Assembly: GCA_006226265.1 (NCBI GenBank)
Contig: SBHH01000370.1
Span: forward strand, 1-8,417
DNA length: 8,417 nt
Reading direction: 5' to 3'
Source: Alphaproteobacteria bacterium
Lineage (GTDB): Bacteria; Pseudomonadota; Alphaproteobacteria; Sneathiellales; Sneathiellaceae
In this document: piece by piece, positions 7,365 to 8,417 of the stretch
Layout of the letters: every line of letters starts with the position of its first letter
Numbering within the stretch: the first letter of the stretch is position 1
Translations under genes and position numbers: made by a program
The notes under the pieces: model-generated
Told to the model about the DNA's origin: nothing
The model's database searches: none
Seen by the model: the letters and a program-made list of their open reading frames with translations, nothing else

Positions 7365-8417
7365 ATGGAAAACGCGCTCATTATTGTTGTCGGTGTTGTT
7401 GTCGCCCTGCTTTTGGTGGTCACGCTTTTCATGCTCATGAAAATGAAGGGGCAGGAAAAACTGATTGGCGATGCCGCCAGCAGCAGCGAGCATCTTGCGC
7501 AACTGAGCGAAAACATGCTCCGTCAGCAGGCGCAGCTTGAAGGGCAGCTGAAACAGATGTCGGCGGAGGGCGCGGCGAGCCGGGCGGAGATCAACAAGAC
7601 CCTGTCGGACCGGCTGGACGGCGTTTCCAAGCGGCTTGGCGACAGCCTGACGGAAGCGACCGAGAAGACCGGCAAGAGCCTGACGGAATTGCAGTCCCGT
7701 CTCGCCATCATCGACAAGGCGCAGGACAATCTGACCGAGCTTTCAAGCCAGGTCGTCGGGCTTCAGGATATCCTCGCCAACAAACAGGCGCGCGGTGCCT
7801 TCGGGGAAATCCAGCTTAATGATCTTGTGAAATCGGCGCTGCCGCCATCGGCCTATGATTTTCAGGTGACGCTGCATAACGGGCGGCGGGCGGATTGCCT
7901 GCTAAAACTTCCCAACCCGCCGGGCTCTATCGTCGTCGATGCGAAATTCCCGCTTGAAAGCTATCACGCACTGCGTCAGGCGGAAAACGAGGCCGAGCGG
8001 CTTGCGGCGAGCCGGGCCTTCGCCGCCGCCATGCAAAAACATATCGGCGATATCAGCGAGAAATATATCATCGACGGGGAAACGGCCGAATCGGCGCTTC
8101 TCTTTCTCCCCTCCGAAGCCGTCTATGCGGAACTTCATGCGAATTTCCCGGCGGTGCTCGACCGATCCTATAAGGCGCGGGTCTGGATCGTCTCGCCGAC
8201 CACCCTGATGGCGACGCTCAATACGGTGCGCGCGGTTTTAAAAGACAGCCAGATGCGCGCGCAAGCCGGGGTGATCCAGAAGGAAGTCGGCGTTCTTTTG
8301 AAGGATGTCGAGCGGCTGGATGATCGGGTCTCGAAACTCGGCCAGCATTTTGCGCAGGCCAGCAAGGATATCGGCCTGATCGAAACTTCAAGCCGGAAAA
8401 TCGTGAGCCGCGCCGAA
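7365..8417 (+). CDS. rmuC: DNA recombination protein RmuC (3' end outside window)
   Basis: The frame is open from ATG at 7365 to the right edge, giving 351 codons; family members are typically about 370-500 residues, so only the tail is missing. GGGAG six bases upstream supports the start. Residues 4-26 form one N-terminal membrane helix. Residues about 30-140 are polar, Gln/Glu/Lys-rich and probably coiled coil. The RmuC domain follows from about 140: ARGAFGEIQLNDLV, GRRADCLLKL, VVDAKFPLESY, LLFLPSEAVYAELH and WIVSPTTLMATLNTV. E148, D177 and D192-A-K194 fit a PD-(D/E)XK-type nuclease core, consistent with the family prediction. In E. coli, rmuC mutants show increased inversion between short repeats; the biochemical activity is not firmly known. 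It is transcribed away from def; any link to the deformylase operon is positional only. Confidence 0.93.
   Translation, partial: MENALIIVVGVVVALLLVVTLFMLMKMKGQEKLIGDAASSSEHLAQLSENMLRQQAQLEGQLKQMSAEGAASRAEINKTLSDRLDGVSKRLGDSLTEATEKTGKSLTELQSRLAIIDKAQDNLTELSSQVVGLQDILANKQARGAFGEIQLNDLVKSALPPSAYDFQVTLHNGRRADCLLKLPNPPGSIVVDAKFPLESYHALRQAENEAERLAASRAFAAAMQKHIGDISEKYIIDGETAESALLFLPSEAVYAELHANFPAVLDRSYKARVWIVSPTTLMATLNTVRAVLKDSQMRAQAGVIQKEVGVLLKDVERLDDRVSKLGQHFAQASKDIGLIETSSRKIVSRAE

Overview
The window reads as ordinary, densely packed chromosome of an alphaproteobacterium. The evidence is a DUF2336 protein (a family I know almost only from alphaproteobacteria), the moderately high GC with GC-rich third codon positions, and the gene order nucleotidase-dapD / dapE / truA-fmt-def / rmuC, which I recall as a common alphaproteobacterial arrangement. 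No rRNA, tRNA, CRISPR array, insertion sequence or phage gene is visible, and no stretch longer than about 140 bases lacks a gene.

Left part (1-2241): a minus-strand DUF2336 gene is cut by the left edge. Across a 139-base divergent spacer it faces a HAD-superfamily pyrimidine 5'-nucleotidase and then dapD (tetrahydrodipicolinate N-succinyltransferase). dapD appears to have its own promoter in the 84-base gap in front of it.

Middle (2242-5057): a minus-strand EamA/DMT transporter sits between dapD and dapE and converges on dapD over a compact hairpin. A divergent spacer, which may encode a 26-residue upstream ORF, leads to dapE (succinyl-diaminopimelate desuccinylase). dapE is coupled by a one-base stop/start overlap to an unrecognised five-helix membrane protein.

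Right part (5054-8417): the minus-strand run def-fmt-truA is tightly packed (10-base gap, then one-base overlap). It ends by colliding with the membrane-protein gene at a shared CTAG, in which each strand reads a TAG stop. rmuC diverges from def across a 109-base spacer and is cut by the right edge.

Functionally, DapD and DapE are two steps of the succinylase branch that makes meso-diaminopimelate and lysine for peptidoglycan and protein. Fmt and Def put on and remove the formyl group of initiator methionine, and TruA modifies tRNA anticodon arms. RmuC is a putative nuclease-fold protein that limits DNA rearrangement. I see no convincing novel multi-gene system. The points most worth a second look are the 26-residue repeats in the DUF2336 protein, the unknown membrane protein coupled to dapE, the dapE upstream ORF, and several short symmetric or repeated sites in the divergent spacers.
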